Below are positions 20,882-31,326 of a stretch of DNA of 64,000 bases, piece by piece; the stretch's first letter is position 1; every line of letters begins with the position of its first letter. Made by a program: the position numbers and the translations under genes. The notes under the pieces were generated by a model. It had not been told where the DNA came from. It was given only the letters and a program-made list of their open reading frames with translations, and ran no database searches. This DNA is from Theocolax elegans (Eukaryota; Arthropoda; Insecta; Hymenoptera; Cerocephalidae): contig CM047429.1 of the NCBI GenBank assembly GCA_026168455.1, positions 38,672,066 to 38,736,065 of the forward strand. The letters run 5' to 3'.

Positions 20882-23875
20882 GGTGCTCCAAATATACCTC
20901 AACCACTGCGCTGTGGCCCAGGACCTGCTGTCCCAGCTGGTCAGAGAGGAGAGAGCGGACGTAGCGATCATCAGCGAGGAGTTCCGGGATCTCGAGAAGT
21001 CGAACTGGGTAAGGGATGCCACGGGCAAGGCGGCCATCTGGGTATGTGGAAATATACACATCTCCAGAAAGATGTTCGCCCCCCTTCCCAGCTTCACCTG
21101 AGTGGAGGTGGCGGGGGTACGCATGTACAGCTGCTACTTCCCGCCCAGCGATTCCACCGAGGACTTTGCGAGATCTCTGGATGCAGTCGTCACCAGTGCT
21201 CGGTCCTCACGGCTACCGGTCGCAATCGGTGGGGACTTTAATGCTTGGGCGACGGACTGGGGCAGCGCCAAGACCAACGCGTGGTCGCGCACTTCTCGAG
21301 GCGTTCGCTCTACTGGGGCTGGAGATCGCTAACACAGGGACAACCCCGACTTTCACCAAAGCCGGCAAGTCGTCCATAGTCGACCTCACCTTCGTCGATC
21401 CTAGATTGATGGGGGGAGGGGGATTCGGCTGGAAAGTTAGCGATCGTTACACGGGTAATGACCACCAAGCACTCGTGTACCAGCTCCAGCTGACCAGCGG
21501 GAGGACAAAGAGAGCAGGAAGAGGACCAAGAGATAGATGGGCACCAACCACGTTTGATCGTGAGACGTTCCTCTGCTCCCTTGAGGGGGCAAAAGTGGAG
21601 GGAACCGCCGAAGAAAAAGCACGAGGCCTCACGAATGCCCTAACAGCGGCTTGCGATGCCTCTATGGCCGTGAAGTTTAACCCTCGCGGCCGCCCACCGA
21701 TAATCTGGTGGAGTGAGGACATCGCAGAAAAGAGACGTGAGTGCCTGCGTGCCAGAAGGCTGCACCAAAGAGCGAGGGGAACACCGCGGTTCCAAGATCG
21801 TTCCGCAGAATACGAACAAAAGCGGAGGGATCTCAAGGTGACCATCAAGGCTGCCAAGAGAAGGTGTTGGCGGGAGCTCTGTGAGGAGGTGGACCACGAC
21901 CCCTGGGGCAGACCGTATAAAACGGTTATGAATAAAATCAACCCCGGGGGCGCTGTTGCACCCACCGACCCAGTTTTTCTGGACGAAGTCGTCCGCCACC
22001 TGTTTCCAGAACATCGGAAAAGGGTAGCAAAGACGGGCCTGATGGCCACCATTGGTGCAGCCGAGTCGCCAGACATTAGTGAAGCCGAGCTGAGGATGAC
22101 CGCTAAAGGTATTTCCGTACGTAAAGCCCCAGGGCCGGACGGAATACCTGGTCTGGCCGTCAAGACAGCGGCGATGTGTGCTCCGGGCTTGTTCCTGGAC
22201 GCATTCAACGCATGCATAAGAGAAGGTTGCTTCCCGGCCCAGTGGAAGACGCAGAGGCTGGTACTCCTACCGAAGGGCAACAAACCCCCGGAGGAGCCAT
22301 CATCTTACCGCCCGCTACTGGATATAGTCGGGAAGCTTCTGGATCGGGTGACCTGCGCCAGGCTCGCAGCGACCATCGGTCGGGCCGGAGACCTCTCCGA
22401 CAACCAGTTCGGCTTCCGAAAGGGTCGATCGACCATGGACGCTGTAGGCAGAGTTGTTGGTATAGCCACAAACGCCATCAATGCTGGTCGGAGTGCAAGG
22501 CGGATGTGTGCCATCATCACCTTGGACATCCGGAATGCCTTCAACTCTGCCAGATGGGACGACATCATGCTGTCCCTGCAGCACTTCCAAGTGCCACTCT
22601 ATCTCAGGGAGGTCACCTCGAGTTACCTGACTGACCGTACTCTGCTCTACGACACCGACGACGGTGTGCACTCCCACAACATCACGGGAGGCGTGCCGCA
22701 GTGTTCGATCATTGGGCCCCTACTCTGGAACGCTGTCTATGACGGCCTGCTTAGGCAGCAACTTCCGGAGGGAGTCTCGATGGTGGCTTTCGCGGACGAC
22801 GTGGCGCTAGTGGTGGTCGCAAAGAGTGTCGAAGAGATCGAATATCTCGGAGACGTCTCTATAGAAGTGGTCGCCACTTGGTTGAGAGACCACGGACTTA
22901 GTCTGGCGGCGGAAAAAACGGAGGCGGTGCTCATGTCTCGCACAAAAAAGGAGAGGACCGCCACCTTCACGGTAGGTAATTAACGGATACGGTCGGTGAA
23001 AACGTTGAAGTATTTAGGGGTCACACTAGACGCGCGGCTGTCGTTCAAACACCATCTCGCGAACGCAGGCTCAAAGGCGACAAAGGTGGCCCGTGCGCTG
23101 GCGGGCATCATGCCCAACATCGGGGGACCCCAGCAACCGCGAAGGTCTCTCCTTGCCTCGGTGGTGAGCTCCGTAATTTTATACGGAGCTCCTATCTGGG
23201 CTGATGCCCTGAACAGGCACAAGAGCTTTGGTGCTCCGTGCCAGAGAGCCTGCAGGATAGCTGCGCTAAGGGTGGCCCGGGCGTACCGAACCGTATCTGA
23301 CATTGCGCTCTCGGTGGTCGCGGGGACCGCCCCCTTCGACCTCCTGGCAGCCGAGAGAGCTGAAAGACACCGTGAGGGTGGGCGACGCCTAGAAGAGAAC
23401 CGCTGCCACAACCGATGGTCATTGCGGACCGTAGAGGAGTGGCAGCGGAGATGGGACTCAGCCAGGGACGGCCGCTGGACCCACCGCATCATCCCGCGGA
23501 TCCGAGAGTGGGCGAGCAGGAAACACGGCTTCGTCAGTTTCCAGCTTACCCAGGTGTTGACCGGGCACGGATGCTTCTGTAGTTACCTATTTCGTATAGG
23601 GGTCTACGGCAGCGCAGAGTGCCCGGCTTGTCCAGGGGTGGACGAAGACGTGGAACACGTCCTCCTACGGTGTCCTCGTTTCAGGGAGGAACGGGACCAA
23701 TTTCAAATCACTTGGAGCGGTCCCCTCACCCCTGAGGGCATCGGGGGCGTGCCTGCTTGACTCCCAGGAGGGATGGAACGCGGTGGTAACCCTCTGTACG
23801 TCCATAGTGGACAGGCTGGGTCTCATCAGAAGAGAAGAGGAGAGAAGAGTTGCGATAGCAACATTAGTGGGCTAA
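20874..23875 (+). pseudogene. R1-type ORF2: endonuclease and reverse transcriptase, broken
   Basis: ORF2 starts with ATG at 20874, overlapping the ORF1 stop by 8 nt. The endonuclease carries VAIISEEF, IGGDFNAWATDWG and later SSIVDLTFVDPRL. The RT carries KAPGPDGIPG, SYRPLLDIVGKLLDR, NQFGFRKGRSTMDAV, TLDIRNAFNSARW, GGVPQCSIIGPLLW and the catalytic FADDVALVV. The C-terminus has CPACPGVDEDVEHVLLRC, the CCHC of R1 ORF2, and the frame ends at TAA 23873-23875 after RREEERRVAIATLVG. Damage is light: an in-frame TGA at 21099, a frameshift near 21280, a TAA at 22981 and a frameshift near 23750. The target-primed mechanism (nick by the endonuclease, then RT) is known for the family. This copy cannot encode an active protein. 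Confidence 0.9.
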
Positions 23876-24060
23876 CCTAGCCGTTGCCTCCCCCCGCGAA
23901 GTAATGCCTTGCGGCGGTTTCCGCGGGGGAATAAAGGTAAGAAAAGAGGTGGAGTTTTAGTGGGTATGCCTATCGACATCCTTCGATAGGAGAGTCCCAC
24001 ACACGGGGAGTCTCGCATGGCTCCAGTCATGGTGCATTAAGCATTTCTCCACCTCTTCGG

Positions 24061-24110
24061 AAAAAAAAAAACACACACACACACACAGACACACACACAC
24101 ACCCACATAT
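24061..24110. repeat. A-tail then (CA)n at the 3' junction of the R1-clade element
   Basis: Eleven A residues are followed by CA repeats interrupted by GACA and CCCACA, consistent with an ACAY-type target. Confidence 0.92.
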
Positions 24111-24554
24111 ACACAGATATATACAAACACCAGTATCGGTACTTATGGTGACACTACGTGTTATCTTGGTGTTTTGAGGTTATAAAACGTATGTAACGAC
24201 TCAGATATAAGGGGGAGAATATTAATTGTTAGAATAATGCATAAAAAACCAATAACCCAAATATCCAATAACCCAAATACCTAAATACCCCTCACGGGTA
24301 AAAAAGCACACTCTGACCTTATAATATTAATGAAGGATTGAAGCTATAACGTCTTTCGAGGTGTCGGAGGCCGGAGGCTATAACGTCAAAGCGGGGCTCA
24401 CAAAGATAATTTTCCGATTTTTTGTGTGTCGGCATAAGTACGGATACATGGTTGAATTTTCGGTGGAATTATGCTGACTTCGGCATAATTACCCCAAAGT
24501 AAGCACAATTCCCATTTCCCGTAAGAATTTGTCGGCATAAGTACCGATTGATCA

Positions 24555-24592
<38 letters not shown>
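24111..24592. other. No gene; (AT)n at the right edge
   Basis: Contains short duplications (AATACCCAAATA and TAAGTACGGATAC-like words) and ends in an (AT)n tract at 24559-24590, into which the Gypsy element inserted. Confidence 0.55.
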
Positions 24593-24593
<1 letters not shown>

Positions 24594-24929
24594 GTTCATA
24601 GGTTATAGGTTAGAATAATACATGAATTGTTTCTCTGTAAATAACAAAGAATTTTATTATTTTATACAAAATATAATTACATACTTAATAAATAATGTTT
24701 ATTTACCTGTAAATAACAAAGAAACAACATTCAATGTTATTATTCACAAGGTTGTCTTTAGATTACTTTTATAAAGTTTTATTCATTGTTTTCGGTATAT
24801 CTTTATTAACCGTACTAATTGACACGTGCCAATTCTTGTCTGCAAATTTTACCTGTCGGTATATTAAAAGATTTGATTTACCGACCTACACGCGCGCAAT
24901 TCAAATAGACTAAGGATGTTTTCCTTACA
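24593..24929 (-). repeat. 3' LTR of the Gypsy element
   Basis: 337 bp, apparently identical to 29217-29553 over the full length. In element orientation it begins TGTAAGGAAAACATCC and ends CCTATGAACA. Confidence 0.95.
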
Positions 24930-24940
24930 TCTCCCCTCCT
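24930..24940 (-). promoter_or_regulatory. Polypurine tract
   Basis: AGGAGGGGAGA on the minus strand lies immediately upstream of the 3' LTR. This is the expected primer site for plus-strand DNA synthesis and confirms the LTR edge. Confidence 0.85.
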
Positions 24941-25034
24941 GGAGACATTTTTGGTACAAAAATTTGGTATAACTAATAATAATTACAAAATAATATAGAC
25001 TATTATATACCACTTAGTAGTTACCACCTTTGAG

Positions 25035-28000
25035 TTAAGGAGATGGAGTTAATTTTGAAATATGGAATAAATTTGATTCTAACTTTTTGTGTCCTGTATT
25101 AACTTCATACATTGAGTTTGATATCTTCTTTAAAATCTTGTATGGCCCGATTCTTAGCATATCCAATTTCTTTCGGTTCATTCGGTTACCATTTTCAATG
25201 TATACTAAATCTCCTAACATAAATTCGTGTTCTTTTCTATTTTTGTCATATAATTTCTTATTATATTCATGGTATTTTATACTGTTTTTAAATGCAGTTT
25301 CTCTATCGTTTTCCAGTTGATTATAATCTCTATTCTTTTTTAGTTCATTTGGTAGTGCTGATGTATCTTCACCATTTAATAAATATTTCGGACTAAATTT
25401 TGTTACCGTGTGCTCGGTCTCATTGTATTGGTTTATGCAATTTCTTGCTATAGTTGTCCATCCACACTTCTTTTTTTCTTCGTTTATCGCACATCTTATT
25501 TTATTTACTAAAGTTTGGTTAAGTCTTTCGTTTAGACCGTTCGAAAATGGTGCATTAATTCCTGTAAAGATCATTGTAACCCCTTTTTCTTCTAAGAAAT
25601 TTTTGAATTCTTTAGAATTTATACCTGGATATTGATCTGTTAGAAGTATTTGAATATTATGGTCTCGTAGTACATTTTCTGTTAATTTAATGAAATCATT
25701 TGCATTTTGTGTTTTTGATGTCAATATGCAAGCATATCTTGTAAAGTGATCTACTAGGAGATGTAAATATTTTTTTGTAGATCTTAAGCCACCGAATCCA
25801 CCTATTGTATCGATAGAGACTATTTCAAAAGGTTTTTTTGCAGGGCCAAGGTGTGACATTAACCCAATTTTGTCTTGCCTTCTTGACTTATTTTGTATAC
25901 ATACTTCGCAACATCTACAGGCTTTCTTTATATTTTCAGATATATTTGTTGCTGTATAATACGGCAGTATCTTATTTTTCATTTGGTTTATTCCAATATG
26001 ACAAAATTTCTTATGCGTGTCTTTTATTAATTGTTTACTAAATTCTTCTGATAAGAAAATTTTATCTTTGTTTCTTGATTTTTTATAATACAAATTATTT
26101 TTATACTTTAGTTTGTCTTTGTTGAATTCTATCTCTTTATTATTTTTTTGATTCACTAAAATATCTTCTAAACTAATTAAGTTTACAATCTTCAATTTAT
26201 CCTCTTCGTCTTCTTCAGACTCTAATACTGGATTTCTGCTTAAGCAGTCTGCTTCTAAATTATCTTTACCTGGACGGTATATTATTTCGAAATCAAACTG
26301 TGATAAATAATAGGTAAGATCGCCTAGCTCTTCATCTGTTCTCGCTTTTATATTCATTTTTTCTAACGGTTTATGATCTGAAAATACTTTAAAATGTTTG
26401 CCTATAAGCCAATGTTGCCAATACTTTACTGTTTCTTTTATTGCTATACATTCTAAGTAAATTGCTTTTTTTCTTTTTTGTGATTCATTCAGTTTTTTTG
26501 AAAAGTATGCTACTGGTTTTTCAGTTATTGGATTCTCGTTTAATTGTGGTTGTTTTAATATTGCACCTATACCTTTTAAACTTGCATCTGTGTATATGTG
26601 TATTGGTAAGTCTGGATCAAATATAGTTAATACTGGTTGAGTGCAAAGGAAATTTTTCATGTATTCGAAGGCTTCTTGACATTCTTTTGACCAAACAAAT
26701 TTTTGATTTTTTCTTAATAGGTTATGCAGCGGTTCTAAAATTAGAGACGTTTTTGGTACATATTCGTTATAAAAGTTGATTTTTCCTAGAAATTGTCGAA
26801 CATTTTTCTTATTTTCTGGGACCGGAAAGTTTCTTATGGAAATTAAATTATCTTTTATCGGAGAAATTGAGTTATGTTTAATTATATGTCCTAAGTATTG
26901 CACAGAGTCCAGTGCAAATGTGCACTTTGACAGTTTCAATCGGAATCCTTCCTTCATAATTGCATCTAATAGTTTTGATAGATGGTCTACATGTTCTTTG
27001 AAAGATTTTGAAAATATTAATATGTCATCTATGTAATTGACTGTAAAATTTGATAAATTATTTTTTCTTATTATATTGCTTAAAATTCTTTGGAAGATAG
27101 CTGGTGATGTTTTTAAACCAAATGGTAAACAGGTCCATTGAAAATGACCTTCTTGGGTCACAAAGCCTGTTTTTCTTCTGTCTTCAATTCGCAAAGGGAT
27201 AGACCAAAATGCTGAATTTATATCTAGTTTTGAAAAAAAACTGCAATTTCTTGTCTTTATTACTAGGTCTTCAATCAGTGGAAACGGTTGTGATTGAGGA
27301 ATTATGATTTTATTTAAATCTCTAAAATCTATGCATAATCTAGATTTTTTATTTTCATCTCTTTTATAAGCTAACGTTACTGGAGCAGCAAATGGGCTGT
27401 ATGATTCTTCTATTAGGTTTCTTTTAAGTAATTGTGAAATTTGTTCTTCTATTTCTTTTTTATCTTCGATTGTACATTTATATGGTCTTTTACTACAGTA
27501 TTTATCTATTGTCAAATCTATTCTAGCTTCGTAATCTTTTACAGTACCTATATCATATTTATCTTTTGCAAATATATTTTTATATTTGTCTATTAGGTTC
27601 TTTATTACTTTTTCTTCATCACGTTTTAAGTGGTTTGTTGAAACGTTGAAGGTGCTTATTTCAATGTGTTCATTAAAATTGATTTGATACTCATTTATTA
27701 TATTATTAGATTCGGAATGTTTTTGTTCTATCTCTAATTTTTCATTTTGTATCAGTCTGAATTTCTTTATACAATCTAATCCTATTAGAAAGTCATGTTT
27801 GAAATTTTTATTGTTTATTATGAACACATTCATGTGATCCTCTATATTTAGAATCTTTATTTTTATTTTTATTAATCCATCTGTTTTATACACACCATTA
27901 ATTGTTCTCAAATTTGTTTTTTCTTTTTTTATATCATTATTTGTAGATTTTAAATTTAGTAATTTTGAATTTATTAATGTAACATTTGATCCTGGATCAT

Positions 28001-28052
28001 AGATAGCAGATATTTTTAAAATATCATTTAATTTTATTGGGAGTTCAATCAA
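25035..28052 (-). CDS. pol: Gypsy pol: protease, RT, RNase H, integrase
   Basis: 1005 codons without interruption. Counting from the TTG at 28052, which is simply the first listed codon and not a proven start, the domains are: protease with active site YDPGSN (Asp19; DPG in place of the usual DSG/DTG); RT with CIDFRDLN, KLDINSAFW (Asp277) and YIDDILIF (340-347); RNase H with Asp489, Glu534, Asp559 (SDHKPL) and Asp601; integrase with an HHCC finger (His680, His685, Cys715, Cys718) and a D-D-E triad at Asp748, Asp806 and Glu842; and a C-terminal GPYKILKK segment. The frame is open upstream past 28052 into the gag end, which fits synthesis as a Gag-Pol fusion by -1 frameshifting at 28067-28073. 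All catalytic residues expected for a mobile element are present. Confidence 0.95.
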   Translation of the reverse strand: MIELPIKLNDILKISAIYDPGSNVTLINSKLLNLKSTNNDIKKEKTNLRTINGVYKTDGLIKIKIKILNIEDHMNVFIINNKNFKHDFLIGLDCIKKFRLIQNEKLEIEQKHSESNNIINEYQINFNEHIEISTFNVSTNHLKRDEEKVIKNLIDKYKNIFAKDKYDIGTVKDYEARIDLTIDKYCSKRPYKCTIEDKKEIEEQISQLLKRNLIEESYSPFAAPVTLAYKRDENKKSRLCIDFRDLNKIIIPQSQPFPLIEDLVIKTRNCSFFSKLDINSAFWSIPLRIEDRRKTGFVTQEGHFQWTCLPFGLKTSPAIFQRILSNIIRKNNLSNFTVNYIDDILIFSKSFKEHVDHLSKLLDAIMKEGFRLKLSKCTFALDSVQYLGHIIKHNSISPIKDNLISIRNFPVPENKKNVRQFLGKINFYNEYVPKTSLILEPLHNLLRKNQKFVWSKECQEAFEYMKNFLCTQPVLTIFDPDLPIHIYTDASLKGIGAILKQPQLNENPITEKPVAYFSKKLNESQKRKKAIYLECIAIKETVKYWQHWLIGKHFKVFSDHKPLEKMNIKARTDEELGDLTYYLSQFDFEIIYRPGKDNLEADCLSRNPVLESEEDEEDKLKIVNLISLEDILVNQKNNKEIEFNKDKLKYKNNLYYKKSRNKDKIFLSEEFSKQLIKDTHKKFCHIGINQMKNKILPYYTATNISENIKKACRCCEVCIQNKSRRQDKIGLMSHLGPAKKPFEIVSIDTIGGFGGLRSTKKYLHLLVDHFTRYACILTSKTQNANDFIKLTENVLRDHNIQILLTDQYPGINSKEFKNFLEEKGVTMIFTGINAPFSNGLNERLNQTLVNKIRCAINEEKKKCGWTTIARNCINQYNETEHTVTKFSPKYLLNGEDTSALPNELKKNRDYNQLENDRETAFKNSIKYHEYNKKLYDKNRKEHEFMLGDLVYIENGNRMNRKKLDMLRIGPYKILKKISNSMYEVNTGHKKLESNLFHISKLTPSP

Positions 28053-28063
28053 TGGTGGTATTA

Positions 28064-29185
28064 TTAGTTTTTTGGATTTTCATCACTTAGTTCTACGTCT
28101 AAAGTTAAATTATTTACTTGTTTGACTTTATTAATTCTATTTTCTTGATCTTTAAACCAGCATTCAGTTTCAGAATGAAAACGTGTTCCTTTTTCTTTTT
28201 CTTTACATATTTTGCAAGGTGTTTTTTCACTTTTCTCTTTTGTGTTTGGTTTATTCTTTTTCATATCTAAATTTTTTTTGTACATTAAATGTTCTAATTT
28301 ACTTATTTCATTATGTAGGTCTTCAGTTTTTGATAATTTTTCTCTATCAATTTTATCAATTATATAATTTGGCAGACCTATAGCAATCAGATCTATCAAC
28401 GTTTCATTGTCAATAGTTTTTCTTACTAGCAATAAAATTTTTTCTTTTTTTATAGAGTAGTCTAACAATGAACCTGTCTGATATTTAAATGCTAATGCAT
28501 ATTTTATTTGAGACCATCCTTTACTGGCAAATGTATTACAAAAATTTTGTTTCCACTCTTCCCAATTTGCTTCAATTGTAAGCTTGAGAAGTGTACAACT
28601 ATACCAATCTGCGGCCCCTTTTTCCATAAAAGATTTTAAAATTTCAATTTTTTTGTTATCAATGTTTAAATCAAACCGTTCACATTCTTTTTCAAATTCA
28701 ATCATCCATTGATTCGCATTCGAATTTTTACCATCAAATTTTTCAATTGTAAATTCTTTAGCTAATTTTCCAATGTTTATTTTTTCCGATTTTTCTTCGC
28801 TTTTTTCAAGTAATTTCTGTAATAGTTGTACTAATGGTATTTCTGCTGCATTCGCTGTCACGTCACTAGTATTTTTGTTTTCAATCAATTCTTCTAAATA
28901 TTCATCGTTAAATTGTACATTTCCTTCTTTATCAAAATAAGTATTTTTTAATTCTTTAGTTAAAGTAATCCATACTTGTCTCATTTGGTGTCTTTGTTTT
29001 AATGCTTTCTTTACCTTATTAAACGTAGGCGTTTTAGCGAGCTCCTCGTGGTAGATTGCATTCATGTAATCGTGTGGAATTTTATACACACGACCGTCTG
29101 GCGTGGTGAGTCTGGTTACACATAATATGTTGGATTTTCCATCCGAGGCTTCTAGCAACGTAAACTTAAATTGCAACTTGTCCAT
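28064..29185 (-). CDS. gag: Gypsy gag
   Basis: 373 codons. I place the start at ATG 29185 (MDKLQFKF), the first ATG after the LTR; it lies only 31 nt inside the LTR edge. The N-terminal part is basic and helical. The middle has the retrotransposon-gag signature (WMIEFEKEC at about 160-168, AADWYSCTL at 191-199, WKQNFCNTF at 211-219). Near the C-terminus is a variant zinc knuckle with Cys324, Cys327, His337 and Cys342 (CX2CX9HX4C, wider than the usual CX2CX4HX4C). The protein would form the virus-like particle and bind RNA. It ends NPKN at TAA 28064-28066, directly after the slippery heptamer. Confidence 0.93.
   Translation of the reverse strand: MDKLQFKFTLLEASDGKSNILCVTRLTTPDGRVYKIPHDYMNAIYHEELAKTPTFNKVKKALKQRHQMRQVWITLTKELKNTYFDKEGNVQFNDEYLEELIENKNTSDVTANAAEIPLVQLLQKLLEKSEEKSEKINIGKLAKEFTIEKFDGKNSNANQWMIEFEKECERFDLNIDNKKIEILKSFMEKGAADWYSCTLLKLTIEANWEEWKQNFCNTFASKGWSQIKYALAFKYQTGSLLDYSIKKEKILLLVRKTIDNETLIDLIAIGLPNYIIDKIDREKLSKTEDLHNEISKLEHLMYKKNLDMKKNKPNTKEKSEKTPCKICKEKEKGTRFHSETECWFKDQENRINKVKQVNNLTLDVELSDENPKN
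28067..28073 (-). promoter_or_regulatory. -1 ribosomal frameshift heptamer A AAA AAC
   Basis: In the gag frame the last codons are CCA AAA AAC TAA. The heptamer AAAAAAC has the exact X XXY YYZ phasing. A one-base backward slip continues as AAA AAA CTA ATA ATA CCA CCA and enters pol with no stop. No downstream pseudoknot was checked. Confidence 0.85.
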
Positions 29186-29216
29186 TGTGATTTTCAACGA
29201 GAATGTTGTTTTATAA

Positions 29217-29553
29217 TGTTCATAGGTTATAGGTTAGAATAATACATGAATTGTTTCTCTGTAAATAACAAAGAATTTTATTATTTTATACAAAATATAA
29301 TTACATACTTAATAAATAATGTTTATTTACCTGTAAATAACAAAGAAACAACATTCAATGTTATTATTCACAAGGTTGTCTTTAGATTACTTTTATAAAG
29401 TTTTATTCATTGTTTTCGGTATATCTTTATTAACCGTACTAATTGACACGTGCCAATTCTTGTCTGCAAATTTTACCTGTCGGTATATTAAAAGATTTGA
29501 TTTACCGACCTACACGCGCGCAATTCAAATAGACTAAGGATGTTTTCCTTACA
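29217..29553 (-). repeat. 5' LTR of the Gypsy element
   Basis: 337 bp. It holds the promoter and the start of the transcript in a typical element. The next bases inward (TTATAAAACAACATTC) do not begin with TGG, so a standard tRNA-3'-end primer site is not evident. Confidence 0.95.
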
Positions 29554-30222
29554 TATATATATATGAGGAGTGAAAAATTTGTATACACAGCGGCATATAT
29601 TAGAACCCTGAAATCTTAGACACGGCGGCGGCGAAATATTTATATAATATATATATGGGAGATTCCATGTGAAGTAATCTAGTTAAAACATAGAATCTTG
29701 TTTTAATGTATGGAATCAGTAAAAAAACTACTTGAATAGAGTGTAGCTAAATTTTTAGACCTAAGTTTCAATTAGTACCAGTGCTGTAACCAATTAAAAA
29801 ATCGAATTTTTTTTAAAAAAAAATGACTTTATGGCCATTTTTATCACTTAATAACTCAAACTCTAACAATTTTTTCTTATCTACATTAAATTTGAAACAT
29901 TTATAAATTTCACGAAGGATCTGTTGTAATATTTCATTTATATTAGTTTAACACATTGAATATACTTATAATTAATAAAAACCTTTGTAGTAAATTATCC
30001 ATCCAAGAATCTAATTCATCGATGATTAATTACCTTCAAACTGATGCAAAGTTTGAGTGCGGCAGAGCATTCCGACAAAGTTATGGTGTTTTTAAGCAAA
30101 TTTCTTAAGAAAAGAGAGCGAATACATTTTATGAAAAAAACAGAGTCACCGTATACTTGCATTCAAACAACATGGCACTATTATTCTTCAATAATTCTAA
30201 AATATACTATTTAATTTTTTAA
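29554..30222. other. No gene recognised
   Basis: AT-rich. It includes a CTTAGACACGGCGGCGG block at about 29606 that recurs near 31834. Confidence 0.5.
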
Positions 30223-31180
30223 AGAGTAATACGCTCGTGAATTTTATGTTATATTAAATTTTTAACCGTCTGTACGAGCCAGAATATATAAATATTCTTA
30301 ATCATTAGTCCATGGTGTGCTACAAATTTGCAGCCTTTACACCAAGTTCGATGAGTATAGATATTTTAATTCTGGAGACTAAAAATATTGATGTGGAAAT
30401 GAAAATTATTATTAAGATAACTTTAAATATAATTATAAAGAAAGTGTATGATAAAATTGTAATGAATGTTTCGACCACAATTGCCAGTTGGTCTCATCAG
30501 TAAGGACTGGCAATCTACCTTAGACATTGAATATAGAATTTATATCGAAATAGACCAAGAACAATACTATTGAATGGGGTATATATATACATTTAGAAGA
30601 CTTTATTAATTACATGTATTCAAAACCAAGAAAAAATCCCTAGTGGATAAAGTTGAAAACAATCAATATTGTCTTGGGTAGGCGCAAAAATGACCACATA
30701 CGCCTAAATAAGATTTTAAAGAGTAATACGCTCGTGAATTTTATGTTATATTAAATTTTTAACGTTCTGTACGAGCCAGAATATATAAATATTCTTAATC
30801 ATTAGTCCATGGTGTGCTACAAATTTGCAGCCTCTACACCAAGTTCAATGAGTATAGATATTTTAATTCTTATTAATTATAAATAATTCTTATTATTTTA
30901 ATGTCTAAGGTAGATTGCCAGTCCTTACTGATGGGACCAACTGGCAATTGTGGTCGAAACATTCATTACAATTTTATCATACACTTTCTTTAAAATTATA
31001 TTTAAAGTTATCTTAATAATAATTTTTATTTCCACATCAATATTTTTAGTCTCCAGAAATAAAATATCTATACTCATCGAACTTGGTGTAGAGGCTGCAA
31101 ATTTGTAGCACACCATGGACTAATGATTAAGAATATTTATATATTCTGGTTCGTACAGACCGTTAAAAATTTAATATGCT
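30223..31180. repeat. Three-copy nested repeat: two direct and one inverted
   Basis: Copy 1 (30223-30535) and copy 2 (about 30717-30880, shorter) are direct repeats. Copy 3 (about 30900-31175) is the complement of copy 1. Each has GAGTAATACGCTCGTGAATT or its partner GTACGAGCCAGAATATATAA and CATTAGTCCATGGTGTGC. Copies 1 and 3 carry the same 63-codon frame (MVCYKFAA...STTIASWSHQ) on opposite strands. This looks like an inverted-repeat transposon with an internal partial copy. Confidence 0.75.
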
Positions 31181-31326
31181 ATTTAATGTTAGTTACTGAT
31201 ACTTTTCAATCTCTAAGCTGCTTACAAACACAAAATAGTTGGTATAAGCAGGTATACCTGTTATATAATTGAATAAATACCTGAAACTTATTAAAATTCC
31301 AATAAATCCAATGATATAACAGGTAT

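Larger units (their letters stand above)
20310..24071 (+). mobile_element. R1-clade non-LTR retrotransposon (Waldo-like), 5'-truncated
   Basis: A 3.8-kb GC-rich LINE with a gag-like ORF1 (CCHC knuckles), an ORF2 with APE-type endonuclease, reverse transcriptase and a C-terminal CCHC, a 185-bp 3' UTR and an A-tail at 24061. It lacks the 5' UTR and the start of ORF1. Both flanks are CA microsatellite (20277-20309 and 24072-24110). Insertion into ACAY repeats is the known target preference of the Waldo group of the R1 clade, so the assignment is family knowledge plus the visible context. The base composition contrasts strongly with the AT-rich flanks. Confidence 0.85.
24593..29553 (-). mobile_element. 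Full-length young Ty3/Gypsy LTR retrotransposon
   Basis: A 4961-bp element on the minus strand with 337-bp LTRs at both ends that look identical by eye (TG...CA termini: TGTAAGG...GAACA in element orientation). It has intact gag and pol frames, a polypurine tract directly before the 3' LTR and a -1 frameshift site at the gag-pol junction. It has no envelope gene. It sits in an AT-dinucleotide tract, so the target duplication cannot be read with certainty. Identical LTRs and two unbroken frames mark it as the youngest and possibly still mobile element in the window. Confidence 0.95.

Noticed and set aside
21437..22677. Long minus-strand frames within the R1-clade element
   Set aside because: Shadows of the GC-rich plus-strand ORF2, whose motifs are unambiguous.
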